Of a stretch of 45,973 nucleotides of DNA, positions 12,516-20,875 are shown piece after piece. Both the position numbers and the translations under genes were made by a program. Location: positions 1 through 45,973 of the forward strand of contig JAABTL010000023.1 of NCBI GenBank assembly GCA_011389865.1, read 5' to 3'. Source of the DNA: Trueperaceae bacterium (lineage in GTDB: Bacteria; Deinococcota; Deinococci; Deinococcales; Trueperaceae). Under the pieces are notes generated by a model, which saw only the letters and a program-made list of their open reading frames with translations, was not told the DNA's origin and searched no databases. Positions within the stretch are counted from its first letter, which is position 1, and each line of letters starts with the position of its first letter.

Positions 12516-13274
12516 GTGCCCATCGTGGGCGTCATCAACCAGAAGGGCGGGGTGGGCAAGACCACCACCGCGATCAACCTCGCGGCCGCGCTGGCACGCC
12601 AACGCCGGGTCCTGCTCGTGGATCTCGATCCGCAGGCCAACGCCACCAGCGGCATCGGGCTGCAGGGCGTGGCGAACAGCGTCTACGACGTCCTGGTGGG
12701 GCGTTCTTCCGCCCGCGGCGCCGTCGTCCCGAGCCGCGTGCCGCAACTCGACGTGCTCCCGGCCACGGCCGAGCTCGCGGGGGCGGCGCTCGAGCTCGAC
12801 GCCAGCGCGGAGGACCTGCGTCTGCTCGGCAAGGCGCTGACGGGCGTGCGCCCGAACTACGACTTCATCTTGCTCGATGCGCCGCCCTCGTTCGGCGCGC
12901 TGACGCTCAACGCGCTGGTCGCCGCGGATCACCTGCTGCTGCCGGTGCAGTGCGAGTACTACGCGCTGGAGGGCATCGCCGGCATGCTCGACACGATCGA
13001 CCGCGTGCGCGGGTCGCTGCACGGAGAGCTCAACGTGCTGGGCATGCTGTTGACGATGGCGGACCATCGGACGAACCTGTCGCAGCAGGTGGAGGCGAAC
13101 GTCCGCCAGCACTTCGGGCGACTGGTGTTCGATAGCGTCATCCCCAGGACCGTCCGCCTGGCCGAGGCGCCGTCGTACGGCCTGTCGATCTACGACTACG
13201 CGCCGACGTCGTCGGCAGCCGTGGCGTACACGGCCCTGGCCGAGGAGGTGATCGACCGTGTCAGCCAAGCCTAG
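12516..13274 (+). CDS. parA: Chromosome-partitioning ATPase ParA (Soj)
   Basis: 252 residues, the short Soj type. The deviant Walker A motif KGGVGKTT (10-17) lies near the N-terminus, followed by LLVDLDPQANATSGIG and FILLDAPPSFGALT, the switch motifs of ParA ATPases. There is no N-terminal helix-turn-helix, so it is the chromosomal rather than the autoregulatory plasmid type. With ParB bound to nearby parS it segregates the origin. GTG 12516 is preceded by GGGGAGG and follows the rsmG stop by two bases. Its 3' end overlaps parB by 17 bases. Confidence 0.95.
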   Translation: MPIVGVINQKGGVGKTTTAINLAAALARQRRVLLVDLDPQANATSGIGLQGVANSVYDVLVGRSSARGAVVPSRVPQLDVLPATAELAGAALELDASAEDLRLLGKALTGVRPNYDFILLDAPPSFGALTLNALVAADHLLLPVQCEYYALEGIAGMLDTIDRVRGSLHGELNVLGMLLTMADHRTNLSQQVEANVRQHFGRLVFDSVIPRTVRLAEAPSYGLSIYDYAPTSSAAVAYTALAEEVIDRVSQA

Positions 13275-14079
13275 TCGTGGCCTCGGCCGCGGCCTGGACG
13301 CGCTCCTGCCCCGACCGGAGGGCGGAGGGCGGCAGGTGGCGCTCGCGGATCTGCGGGTCGGGACGCTGCAGCCCCGGAAGCGCTTCGACGATGCCGCGAT
13401 CGCCGAGATGGCCGCGTCGATCGCCGAGAAGGGCGTCCTGCAGCCCCTCCTGGTGCGCCCGGTCGCCGGCGGTTACGAGATCGTCGCCGGCGAGCGGCGG
13501 TTCCGGGCCGCGCAGGTGGCGGGCCTGACCAGCGTCCCCGTCGTCGTTCGCGAGCTCGACGACCGCCAGGCGCTCGAGATCGCCATCATCGAGAACCTGC
13601 AACGCGAGGACCTCGACGACCTCGAAGAGGCCGAGGCGTTCCAGCAGTTGCTGAGCTTCGGGCTCACGCAGGAGGAGGTCGCGAAGGCGGTCGGCAAGAG
13701 CCGACCCGCGGTCGCCAACACGCTGCGGCTGCTGACGCTGCCACCGCCCGCGCGTCAGGCGCTCAGCGAGCGCCGCATCACCGCGGGCCACGCGCGGGCG
13801 ATCCTCGCGCAGGAGCCCGTCGACCGTGATTGGGCGCTCGGCCAGGTGCTGGAGCGGCACCTCTCGGTGCGCGAGGCCGAGTCGCTGCGGCGCCCGAAGG
13901 ACCGGGCGCGGCGCACGCGCGTGCGCGACGAGCGCTACGAAGCCCTGGCCGACGAGCTGACGCGCCAGCTCGGCGCCCGCGTGCGCATCCGGGGCGGCCG
14001 GCGCGGTGCGATCGAGCTGCATTTCCACGACCAGGAGGAGCTCCAGCGGCTCCTGGAGGTGCTGGGCTTCCAGGGCTGA
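13258..14079 (+). CDS. parB: Chromosome-partitioning protein ParB (Spo0J)
   Basis: 273 residues. It begins SRGLGRGLDALLP, the short motif by which ParB stimulates the ParA ATPase. The CTP-binding ParB/Srx domain shows GERRFRA (78-84) and ENLQRE (112-117); a helix-turn-helix follows at about 137-160 (LTQEEVAKAVGKSRPAVAN). The C-terminal part dimerises. It should load at the two parS sites at 11817 and 11850. The GTG start lies inside parA, so the two are co-translated. Confidence 0.95.
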   Translation: MSAKPSRGLGRGLDALLPRPEGGGRQVALADLRVGTLQPRKRFDDAAIAEMAASIAEKGVLQPLLVRPVAGGYEIVAGERRFRAAQVAGLTSVPVVVRELDDRQALEIAIIENLQREDLDDLEEAEAFQQLLSFGLTQEEVAKAVGKSRPAVANTLRLLTLPPPARQALSERRITAGHARAILAQEPVDRDWALGQVLERHLSVREAESLRRPKDRARRTRVRDERYEALADELTRQLGARVRIRGGRRGAIELHFHDQEELQRLLEVLGFQG

Positions 14080-14196
14080 GCACGCCGGCTCGGCCCTGGG
14101 TGGCGCCGAACGGCCAGGCAGCCGGCCCGGCGTCCAGCGGTGATCAGCCACGTCGGTGAGGCCCCGCGCGGGCGTGGCGCCGGCCGAAGGCTCTGG

Positions 14197-14202
14197 TAGG
14201 AT
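14197..14202 (+). promoter_or_regulatory. Malate dehydrogenase -10 element
   Basis: TAGGAT preceded by TGG, about 60 nt before the ATG at 14261. Confidence 0.4.
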
Positions 14203-14260
14203 GTCGCCCGCTCGGCCGCCTATGTCGCAGCCCCCAGGCGGTCCCTACGGAGGCCACCCC

Positions 14261-15241
14261 ATGAACGCACCCGTGCACGTCGCGGTCACCGGCGCCGCCG
14301 GCCAGATCGGCTACGCCCTCCTGTTCCGCATCGCCGCCGGCGACCTCCTCGGTCGCGACCAGCCCGTGATCCTGAGGCTCCTGGAGATCACCCCCGCGCT
14401 GCAGGCGCTCGAGGGCGTGGTCATGGAGTTGAACGACTGCGCCTTCCCGCTCCTGCACGGCATCGTCGCCACCGACGACGCCAACGTGGCCTTCGACGGA
14501 GCGCAGTTTGCGTTGCTGGTCGGGTCGCGGCCGCGTGGCCCGGGGATGGAGCGCAAGGACCTGCTGGAGGCGAACGGCGCCATCTTCACCGTGCAGGGCA
14601 AGGCGCTCGACGCCCACGCCGCCCGAGACGTCAAGGTGCTGGTGGTCGGCAACCCGGCCAACACGAACGCGTTGATCGCGATGCGCAACGCGCCGCATCT
14701 GGCCCCGTCGCAGTTCTCGGCCATGACGCGGCTCGACCACAACCGGGCGATCAGCCAGCTCGCCGCCAAGACCGGCGCCCCGAACGCAGCCGTCAGGCGC
14801 ATGACGATCTGGGGCAACCATTCCGTCACGCAGGTGCCGGACCTCTCGCACGCGACGGTGGTCGGGCGCCCCGCACCGGAGCTGGTCGACGCCGACTGGG
14901 TCGACGCCGAGTTCATCCCGACCGTCCAGAAGCGCGGTGCGACCGTCATCGCGGCCCGCGGCGCCTCCAGCGCCGCCTCGGCGGCCAACGCCGCCATCGA
15001 TCAGATGCGCGACTGGGCGCTCGGTACCCCCGAGGGCGACTGGGTCAGCATGGCGGTTCCGTCCGACGGGCACTACGGCGTCGGGGCCGGGCTGATGTAC
15101 TCCTTCCCGGTCACCGTTCGCGACGGCCGGATCTCCGTGGTGGAGGGCCTGGCGATCGACGACGGCATCCGCCGGCGGATGACCGCCAGCGAAGAGGAGC
15201 TCCTGGAGGAGCGCGAAGCGGTGGCGCACCTGTTGGGGTGA
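14261..15241 (+). CDS. mdh: Malate dehydrogenase
   Basis: 326 residues. It interconverts malate and oxaloacetate with NAD. It starts with [19 protein letters not shown], including the nucleotide-binding loop at residues 11-17, and has [12 protein letters not shown], the substrate-binding MTRLDHNRA and the catalytic-histidine segment WGNHS. The sequence is very like the Thermus enzyme as I remember it, along most of its length. ATG 14261 follows GGAGGCCACCCC. It has its own promoter and no neighbours from the citric acid cycle. Confidence 0.96.
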   Translation: MNAPVHVAVTGAAGQIGYALLFRIAAGDLLGRDQPVILRLLEITPALQALEGVVMELNDCAFPLLHGIVATDDANVAFDGAQFALLVGSRPRGPGMERKDLLEANGAIFTVQGKALDAHAARDVKVLVVGNPANTNALIAMRNAPHLAPSQFSAMTRLDHNRAISQLAAKTGAPNAAVRRMTIWGNHSVTQVPDLSHATVVGRPAPELVDADWVDAEFIPTVQKRGATVIAARGASSAASAANAAIDQMRDWALGTPEGDWVSMAVPSDGHYGVGAGLMYSFPVTVRDGRISVVEGLAIDDGIRRRMTASEEELLEEREAVAHLLG

Positions 15242-15334
15242 TCGACCTGACCATCGCGGGCTCGCTCTGACGACGGCGGGGGCCGGGCGGCGGTTCACGG
15301 ACGCCGCGAAACTCGGAACCGTTCCGACGGATGC

Positions 15335-15340
15335 TAGACT
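15335..15340 (+). promoter_or_regulatory. -10 element of the Fur-family gene
   Basis: TAGACT preceded by TGC, giving the extended -10 TGCTAGACT seen also before mnmG and Hsp20. A transcript would begin near 15347. Confidence 0.5.
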
Positions 15341-15386
15341 CGTCGCAACGCGGCATGGTCATGGCGTGCGCCGCGTTGGGAGGAAG

Positions 15387-15935
15387 ATGCGAGACCCGAT
15401 GATCGAGACCGGCGAGGCCCGCGAGCTCATGCCCGAGGGCGGGCCGTCGGTCGGTGGTGACGGCGACGCCCCAGGACGCGAGGCGGCGAGCGAGCTCGAG
15501 GGGGCCGTGCGTGACGTGCTGCGCGATCGCGGGCTGCGTTACAGCCGCCCGCGCGAGGCGATCCTCGCGTTCATGGCCGAGGAGCCGCGGCACGTCAGCG
15601 CCGAGTCCCTGTACCAGTCGCTGCGCGAACGCGGCGAGGACCTGAGCCTCTCCACCGTCTACCTGAACCTCGGGGTGTTGGTCGAGGCGGGGCTGCTGCG
15701 CGAGTTCAAGGGCGCACAGGGCGAATCGCTGTACGACGCGAGCGTCGAGCCGCACGATCACCTCATCTGTCGCGAGACCGGCGAGGTCGTCGACGTGCCC
15801 ATGCCGCTCGTCGATGGTGTGGCGCTGCCCGACTTCCTCCGTTCCCACGTGGAGCGCGTGACCGGTTGGACGGTCGACGAGGTCCACCTCAGCCTGCGTG
15901 GCCGGCCGAAGAGGACGGGCAGCGAGGCGAACTGA
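15387..15935 (+). CDS. Fur/PerR-family metal- or peroxide-responsive regulator
   Basis: 182 residues from ATG 15387. The winged-helix domain (about 38-105) shows LRYSRPREAILAFM and AESLYQSLRERGEDLSLSTVYLNLGVLVEAGLL, the Fur recognition helix. The PHDHLIC metal-binding segment follows. The second cysteine of the usual CxxC is absent (C-R-E-T-G), and no C-terminal cysteine pair is seen, so the structural zinc site is missing. The start is uncertain: GGGAGGA lies only two bases before ATG 15387, and ATG 15399 or GTG 15366 are alternatives. The first 35 residues or so are variable and acidic. Confidence 0.88.
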   Translation: MRDPMIETGEARELMPEGGPSVGGDGDAPGREAASELEGAVRDVLRDRGLRYSRPREAILAFMAEEPRHVSAESLYQSLRERGEDLSLSTVYLNLGVLVEAGLLREFKGAQGESLYDASVEPHDHLICRETGEVVDVPMPLVDGVALPDFLRSHVERVTGWTVDEVHLSLRGRPKRTGSEAN

Positions 15936-16049
15936 GCGAGCCGTCGCGAGGCGACCCTGAGGATGTGCCGGTGCGGTCCGCGGTCCAGCGGTGTTCGACC
16001 GCGAGCGCCGACGCGCGTCGCGCTCGGTGATGATGCGAAGGCATGAGAA

Positions 16050-16075
16050 GGCGGCCGCCCTTTCGGGCGGCCGCC
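16050..16075. terminator. Bidirectional terminator between the Fur-family gene and fasciclin
   Basis: Perfect 11-bp stem with a TTTC loop between convergent genes, with no T-tract. The rest of the gap 15936-16104 holds nothing recognisable. Confidence 0.75.
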
Positions 16076-16104
16076 GTTCGCGAGGTTGACCTAGGGACGA
16101 TGGG

Positions 16105-16626
16105 TCAGTTGGACGGGGGCAGGATGACCGCGTCGATCACGTGCACGACACCGTTGCCGGCCTCGAGGTCGACGGTCGTGACGGTCGCGGTGCCGTCGAT
16201 GACGACGTTGCCGTCGACGACTTCAACGGTGATCGAGGCGCCGTTGAGCGTCTCCACCATGACCGAGCCGCCACCGGATTCGACCGCGGCGAGCACGTCG
16301 GCGGCCATCAGCTTGCCAGCGACCACGTGGTAGGTGAGGATCGAGCCGAGGTCGGGGCTGGCGAGCAGCTCTTCGGCGGTGAGGCCGAGGGCCTCGAGGG
16401 CCGCGGCGAACGCCTCGTTCGTCGGGGCGAACACGGTGAAGGGGCCTTCGCCGGAGAGGGCGCCGGCCAGGTCGGCGGTGACGACGGCCTGCACGAGGAT
16501 GCTGAAGTCTTCGCTGCTGGTCGCGATGTCGACGACGGTCTCGGGCATGTCGCCGTGGCCGTCGGCGTTGGCGATGCCGAAGACGAGGCCGAACGAGAGG
16601 GCGAGGGCGAGAAGGGTGCGCTTCAT
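16105..16626 (-). CDS. Secreted fasciclin (FAS1) domain protein
   Basis: 173 residues. A signal peptide (about 1-21, MKRTLLALALSFGLVFGIANA) precedes a single FAS1 domain: TSSEDFSILVQAVVTADL, the FTVFAPTNEAFAA box (H1 region), ILTYHVVAGKL, and the C-terminal VHVIDAVILPP. FAS1 proteins are exported and mediate adhesion or polymer binding. The ATG at 16626 follows AAGGAGT. The gene stands alone between a Fur-family regulator and an IclR regulator. The upstream gap 16627-16879 is relatively AT-rich around 16700-16760 and probably contains its promoter, but I could not pick one hexamer pair with confidence. Confidence 0.93.
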   Translation of the reverse strand: MKRTLLALALSFGLVFGIANADGHGDMPETVVDIATSSEDFSILVQAVVTADLAGALSGEGPFTVFAPTNEAFAAALEALGLTAEELLASPDLGSILTYHVVAGKLMAADVLAAVESGGGSVMVETLNGASITVEVVDGNVVIDGTATVTTVDLEAGNGVVHVIDAVILPPSN

Positions 16627-16879
16627 GGTGGACTCCTTGAAGGGCGTCGCGTGGATCGCGATCGCCCGGGCCGGCGGGTGGGTGCCCGTCCGGCGATGAG
16701 TCAAGGTACACGTCCAAGGTTTGAGCAATGTGAGTACAAGTTACGTTTAGGTTGTCGGGGTTCTCATGATCGGGGGAGCGGTCGTCGCCGACAGACGGCG
16801 CCCGCGAGACGGCGGCCGCTGCGGACCGTCGTCTGCGCCGCGCAGGACGGCGCAACGGGCGGCCGCAGGGACGATCCAC

Positions 16880-16895
16880 GGGCCGACGACGGCCC
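16880..16895 (-). terminator. Terminator after the IclR regulator
   Basis: Perfect 6-bp GGGCCG stem with a 4-nt loop, directly after the IclR stop codon. Confidence 0.5.
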
Positions 16896-17636
16896 TCAGC
16901 CTCTCCCCGCCCCCCCGAGTTCGTGCGAGATCGCGGCGGCGCAGGCGACGACCTCCTGGGCGAGCCCCTCGAGGCGTTCGGGCGGGATGTAGACGACGGC
17001 GCCGCTGATGCTGACCGCCGCCACCGCCTGCCCAGCGGAGTCCCAGACCGGCGCGGCGACGCAGCAGATGCCCAGCTCGTTCTCCTCGCGGTCGAAGGCG
17101 AAGCCTCGGGCGCGGGTCGCCACGAGCTCGGCGGTGAACGCGGCTGGCGATGTGATCGTGTGGGGCGTCCGCGGCGGGTCGTCGCGGAGGTAGTCACCCC
17201 AACGGGCCTCGGGCTGGAACGCGATGATCGCCTTGCCCATCGCCGTCGTCGCCGCATGTGACGCCAGGCCGATGCGCGAGCGCATCTGCAGGCCGCGCGC
17301 GCCCTCGATCTTCTCCAGGTAGATGATGTCGGTCCCCACCAGTTCGCCGAGATGGAGCGTCTCGTACGTCGCGGACGCGGTCGCCTCCATGTGCCGGCGC
17401 GCGAGGGCCGGCAGGCGCACCTGGCGCTTGGCGAGTTCGCCCAGCTCCATGAGCCGGTACCCGAGGTAGTAGCGGTGGCCGGCGACCCTGAGGAAGCCGT
17501 GGTCGACGAGGACCGCGGCGAGGCGGTGGGCCGTGCTCTTGGGCAGCCCGCTCGCGGTGGCCAGCTCCGTCAGCGTTTGGGCGCCCTCACCGACGTGGCC
17601 GAGGAGATCGAGCGACTTGTGCATCGAGCGGCTCAT
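16896..17636 (-). CDS. IclR-family transcriptional regulator of the adjacent TRAP operon
   Basis: 246 residues. The N-terminal winged helix (about 3-60) reads KSLDLLGHV, then TLTELATASGLPKSTAHRLAAVLVDHGFL, typical IclR. The C-terminal effector domain carries GLASHAATTAMGKAIIAF and the GICCVAAPVWD segment found in IclR ligand pockets. IclR proteins usually sense small organic acids or sugar acids and control catabolic genes beside them. ATG 17636 is preceded by GGAAGGGA. Its own -10 element overlaps the promoter of the TRAP operon transcribed the other way, so one bound dimer could govern both. Confidence 0.92.
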   Translation of the reverse strand: MSRSMHKSLDLLGHVGEGAQTLTELATASGLPKSTAHRLAAVLVDHGFLRVAGHRYYLGYRLMELGELAKRQVRLPALARRHMEATASATYETLHLGELVGTDIIYLEKIEGARGLQMRSRIGLASHAATTAMGKAIIAFQPEARWGDYLRDDPPRTPHTITSPAAFTAELVATRARGFAFDREENELGICCVAAPVWDSAGQAVAAVSISGAVVYIPPERLEGLAQEVVACAAAISHELGGAGRG

Positions 17637-17688
17637 TGGCTTCCCTTCCGGCGCCGCAACGACCGCGACCCATCTCAATATCTGGGAT

Positions 17689-17694
17689 AGCATA
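17689..17694 (-). promoter_or_regulatory. -10 element of the IclR gene
   Basis: TATGCT on the minus strand, about 53 nt before ATG 17636. Its -35 position would fall inside the spacer of the TRAP promoter. Confidence 0.4.
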
Positions 17695-17701
17695 CTGTAT
17701 C

Positions 17702-17731
17702 TTGACACGAACCGCGGCCGGTCCCTATGCT
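17702..17731 (+). promoter_or_regulatory. Strong sigma-70-type promoter of the TRAP operon
   Basis: TTGACA at 17702-17707, an 18-nt spacer, and TATGCT at 17726-17731. It predicts a leader of about 230 nt before the DctQ gene at 17965; the leader holds a possible small reading frame and otherwise nothing I recognise. Confidence 0.75.
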
Positions 17732-17806
17732 GTGAGTACATCCGACCACCCGACGAGCGTGTCCGTCGACCGGCGTCCGCGCTCGCCTGCATCCGCCGAG
17801 GAGGCG

Positions 17807-17968
17807 TTGGACACGGACATGGAGCGCGTGCATCGCCGAGAGCTAGCCCACACGCCAGACGTCGTTCCCGTCGGCATGACGCGGGCCGGTCGACCCGCCG
17901 ATCGGGACGGACGGCGACCGGACACCGGCCGACGCCGCGCGCGAGCTGCGAGGTGGCGAGTGACATGA
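17807..17968 (+). CDS. Possible leader reading frame upstream of the TRAP genes
   Basis: A 53-codon frame from TTG 17807, or 49 codons from ATG 17819, ending in a TGA that overlaps the DctQ ATG (ATGA). GAGGAGG lies at 17798-17804, too close to the TTG and rather far from the ATG for an ideal site. The product would be very arginine-rich in its second half and resembles nothing I know. It may be a coupling or regulatory leader peptide, or chance in GC-rich DNA. Confidence 0.25.
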   Translation: MDTDMERVHRRELAHTPDVVPVGMTRAGRPADRDGRRPDTGRRRARAARWRVT

Positions 17969-18498
17969 AGGTGCTCCGACGGCTCGAGCACGCCTTCGTG
18001 TATCTCAACCAGGGCCTCGTCATGCTGATGATGATGACGATGGCCGCGTTGGTGTTCACCAACGTGGTCACCCGCTACGCGTTCGGCTTCTCGCTCAACT
18101 GGGCCGAGGAGACGTCGCGCTACCTGATGATCTGGGTGGCTTACCTCGGCGCGGGTCTGGCGATGCGCGAGGGTCGCCACGTGGCGATCGAGTACCTCCA
18201 GGGCCTGCTGCCCGAGCGGTTGGCGCCCTACGCGCGCGCCGTGGTCGCCCTGCTCATCCTGGCCTTCATGATCGCGCTCGCCGTCCTCGGCGGGCAGATC
18301 GCGCAGTTCGCGTGGCGCCAACGCACGCCGGTGCTCGGCCTACCGCAGGGCGCGGTGTACCTGGCGATCCCCATCGGCGCTGGCCTGTTCGTGCTGCACT
18401 TCCTGATCGTCTTGCGCGACTACCTCCGCCAGAGGCCCAACGCGATCGACGTCGAGGACCTCGTGGCCCACGCCGGCGTCGAGGAGGGCGCGGGGTGA
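17965..18498 (+). CDS. TRAP transporter small membrane subunit (DctQ-like)
   Basis: 177 residues with four predicted membrane helices. Helix one (about 15-37) contains MLMMMTMAALVFTNVVTRYAFG, and the next segment LNWAEETSRYLMIWVAYLGAG is the hallmark of DctQ proteins. It pairs with the large permease encoded next. TRAP transporters use a sodium or proton gradient and a periplasmic binding protein to import organic acids. ATG 17965 was chosen from the GAGGTGGCGAG site. The stop overlaps the DctM GTG (GTGA). Confidence 0.93.
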   Translation: MKVLRRLEHAFVYLNQGLVMLMMMTMAALVFTNVVTRYAFGFSLNWAEETSRYLMIWVAYLGAGLAMREGRHVAIEYLQGLLPERLAPYARAVVALLILAFMIALAVLGGQIAQFAWRQRTPVLGLPQGAVYLAIPIGAGLFVLHFLIVLRDYLRQRPNAIDVEDLVAHAGVEEGAG

Positions 18499-19787
18499 CG
18501 GTCCTCCTGCTCGGCGCCTTCGTGCTGCTCATGGCGATCGGGATGCCGGTGGCGCTGGTCATGGGTGCAGCGAGCCTGGTGGCGCTCCTGTGGGGCGGCA
18601 GCAACCTGCCGTCGATCATCGTGCCGCAGAGCCTGCTGCGCGGGATCGACTCGTTCCCGCTGATGGCCGTGCCCCTGTTCATCCTGGCGGCCGATCTCAT
18701 GACGGCCGGCCGGCTGACCGACGCGCTGATGAAGCACGCCAACCTGCTCGTCGGCCACCTGCGCGGCGGCCTCGGTTACGTCAACGTGCTGACCAGCATG
18801 CTGTTCGCCGGCATCAGCGGCTCGGCCCTCGCAGATGCTGCGGGGCCCGGCAAGATCGTCATGGACATGATGCGCGGCGCCGGCTACCCCGCCTACTACG
18901 CAGGCGCGCTCACCGCGACCACGGCGACGATCGGGCCGATCATTCCACCCAGCATCATCATGGTCATCTACGCGGTGACCGACAACAGCGTGACCGTCGC
19001 TGGCCTGTTCCTCGCCGGCGTCGTGCCGGGGGTGATGCTCGGCGTGGCGCTGGCGCTGGTCAACTACGCCATCTCCGTCCGCCATGGCTACCAGTCCGCA
19101 TCCAGCAGGCCGCCCGTGCGCGACGTGCTGCGCAGCTTCTTCCCCGCACTGCCGGGCCTGATGATGCCGATCATCATCCTCGGTGGCATCCTCGGCGGCA
19201 TCTTCACCGCGACCGAGGCCGCTGCCGTCGCCGTGTTCTACGCGCTGATCGTCAGCCTCTTCCTCACCCGCCGGCTGAAGTGGCGCGACGTGCCGGGCGT
19301 CTTCCTGCGCAGCGGGATCCTGACCTCCGCGGTCCTGCTGATCGTCTCGATGGCGACGATCTTCTCGCGGCTCCTCACCGTGCTGCAGGTGCCGCAGAAC
19401 CTCGCCCGCTGGCTGGCTGGCCTCACCGAGGACCGCATCGTGATCATGATCCTGCTGGCGGTGTTCATCCTGCTCGTCGGCCTCGTCGTCGACACCCTGC
19501 CCGCCGTCATCATCCTGGTGCCCGTGCTGGCCCCGGTGGCAGCCCAGTTCGGCATCGATCCCCTGCAGTTCGCGATGATGCTGGTGCTCAACCTCGCGAT
19601 CGGGATGGTGACGCCCCCCATCGGGCCCGTGCTGTTCGTCATCTGCACCGTGGGCAAGCTCCGTCTGGAGCGGCTCTCGCGTGCCGTCGTCCCCTTGCTG
19701 CTCGCCGAACTCGTCGTGCTGGCGCTGGTGATCGCCTTCCCGGCCATCAGTCTGACCGTGCCCGGCTGGTTCGGGTTGACCCGCTGA
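18495..19787 (+). CDS. TRAP transporter large permease (DctM-like)
   Basis: 430 residues, about twelve hydrophobic helices. Typical DctM signatures are GMPVALVMGAASLVALL near the start, MLFAGISGSALADAAGPGKI, IGPIIPPSIIMVIYAV, and the late MVTPPIGPVLFVIC. It forms the transport channel with the DctQ subunit. The start is GTG 18495, overlapping the DctQ stop, so the two are co-translated. The next gene begins 82 bases later. Confidence 0.95.
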   Translation: MTVLLLGAFVLLMAIGMPVALVMGAASLVALLWGGSNLPSIIVPQSLLRGIDSFPLMAVPLFILAADLMTAGRLTDALMKHANLLVGHLRGGLGYVNVLTSMLFAGISGSALADAAGPGKIVMDMMRGAGYPAYYAGALTATTATIGPIIPPSIIMVIYAVTDNSVTVAGLFLAGVVPGVMLGVALALVNYAISVRHGYQSASSRPPVRDVLRSFFPALPGLMMPIIILGGILGGIFTATEAAAVAVFYALIVSLFLTRRLKWRDVPGVFLRSGILTSAVLLIVSMATIFSRLLTVLQVPQNLARWLAGLTEDRIVIMILLAVFILLVGLVVDTLPAVIILVPVLAPVAAQFGIDPLQFAMMLVLNLAIGMVTPPIGPVLFVICTVGKLRLERLSRAVVPLLLAELVVLALVIAFPAISLTVPGWFGLTR

Positions 19788-19869
19788 GGAAGGAGGCCCA
19801 ACGACCCCCCGCCGCCCCCCGTTCCCGCAGTCGCGGAAACGTCCCGTCCCCGCCTCGAAGGAGGCCCGC

Positions 19870-20865
19870 ATGCGCAAGCTCTCCATCCTCGTTCTGCTCC
19901 TCGTCCTCGGAACCGCGTTCGGCCAGACCGTCATCCGCTACGCCCACTTCCAGCCCGGTCGCACCGACCAACCCAAGCACGCCGCCGCCCTCGCCTTCGA
20001 GCGCTACGTGGAGGCCGAGTCGGACGGCAGCCTGCAGGTCGAGATCTTCCCGGCCAGCCAGCTCGGCACCGCCGCCGAGGTCCTCGAGGGCCTGCAGTTC
20101 GGCACGATCCAGATGGGCGTCGTGCACGACGGACCCATCTCGGGCTTCTTCCGCCCGATCGAGCTCTTCAGCATCCCCTACCTGTTCACCGGGCAGCCCG
20201 AGGCGTACAGCGTCTTCGACGGCGCCTTCGGCGAACTCTTCGCCGAGCGCATGATCGCCGAATCCAACCTGCGGCCGCTGGCCATCGCCGACAACGGCAT
20301 CCGCCACTTCACCAACGACGTCCGCCCCATCCGCAGCCCCGCGGACATGCGCGGGCTCAAGATCCGCGTGCAGCCCAGCCCGATCTACGAGGCCCTCGTG
20401 AACAGCCTCGGCGCCAGCCCGGCCGCCATCGCCTGGCCGGAGCTCCCCAGCGCGCTGCAGCAGGGCGTGGTCGACGGCCAGGAGAACGGCGTCACCAACA
20501 TCCTCGCCGCGAGCCTCTACCAGTACCAGAAGTACGTTTCGCTCGACGCCCACGTGTACAGCGTGCACGTCTACATCACGGGCGAGGACTTCTGGCAGAG
20601 CCTGACCCCCGAGGAACAGCGCATCGTCCAGGACGGCACCAACATCGCCAAGGAGATCCACCGCGCGATGACGACCGCGCAGGACGACAGCGCCGAGGAG
20701 ATCCTCAGTGGCCTCGGCATGGAGGTGGCCGTCCTGACGCCTGCCGAGATCCAGGCGTTCCGCGAGCTGGCGCAGCCCGCCGTGCTCGAGTACATCCGCA
20801 CGGTGGTGCCGCAGGACATGATCGACGCCCTGTTCGCCGCCATCGACGAGTTCCGCGGCAACTGA
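19870..20865 (+). CDS. TRAP transporter periplasmic substrate-binding protein (DctP-like)
   Basis: 331 residues. A signal peptide (about 1-19) is followed by VIRYAHFQPGRTDQPKHAAALAFERYVEAES, the DctP opening. SQLGTAAEVLEGLQFGTIQMG, the GLKIRVQPSPIYEALVNSLGASPAAIAW segment with its substrate-binding arginine, and LQQGVVDGQENGVTN are characteristic. The Gln after the predicted cleavage site shows it is not a lipoprotein. The arginine suggests a carboxylate ligand; which one cannot be told. GAAGGAGG precedes ATG 19870. Confidence 0.94.
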   Translation: MRKLSILVLLLVLGTAFGQTVIRYAHFQPGRTDQPKHAAALAFERYVEAESDGSLQVEIFPASQLGTAAEVLEGLQFGTIQMGVVHDGPISGFFRPIELFSIPYLFTGQPEAYSVFDGAFGELFAERMIAESNLRPLAIADNGIRHFTNDVRPIRSPADMRGLKIRVQPSPIYEALVNSLGASPAAIAWPELPSALQQGVVDGQENGVTNILAASLYQYQKYVSLDAHVYSVHVYITGEDFWQSLTPEEQRIVQDGTNIAKEIHRAMTTAQDDSAEEILSGLGMEVAVLTPAEIQAFRELAQPAVLEYIRTVVPQDMIDALFAAIDEFRGN

Positions 20866-20875
20866 CGGGGGCGAC

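Noticed and set aside
14080-14150. Terminator after parB
   Set aside because: ACGCCGG and CCGGCGT could pair, but the loop of about 45 bases is too long for a convincing terminator.
18420-19934. Long open frame on the minus strand opposite the TRAP permease
   Set aside because: Composition is His, Asp and Arg-rich and repetitive, as expected for the antisense of a membrane protein gene; DctM signatures are on the plus strand.
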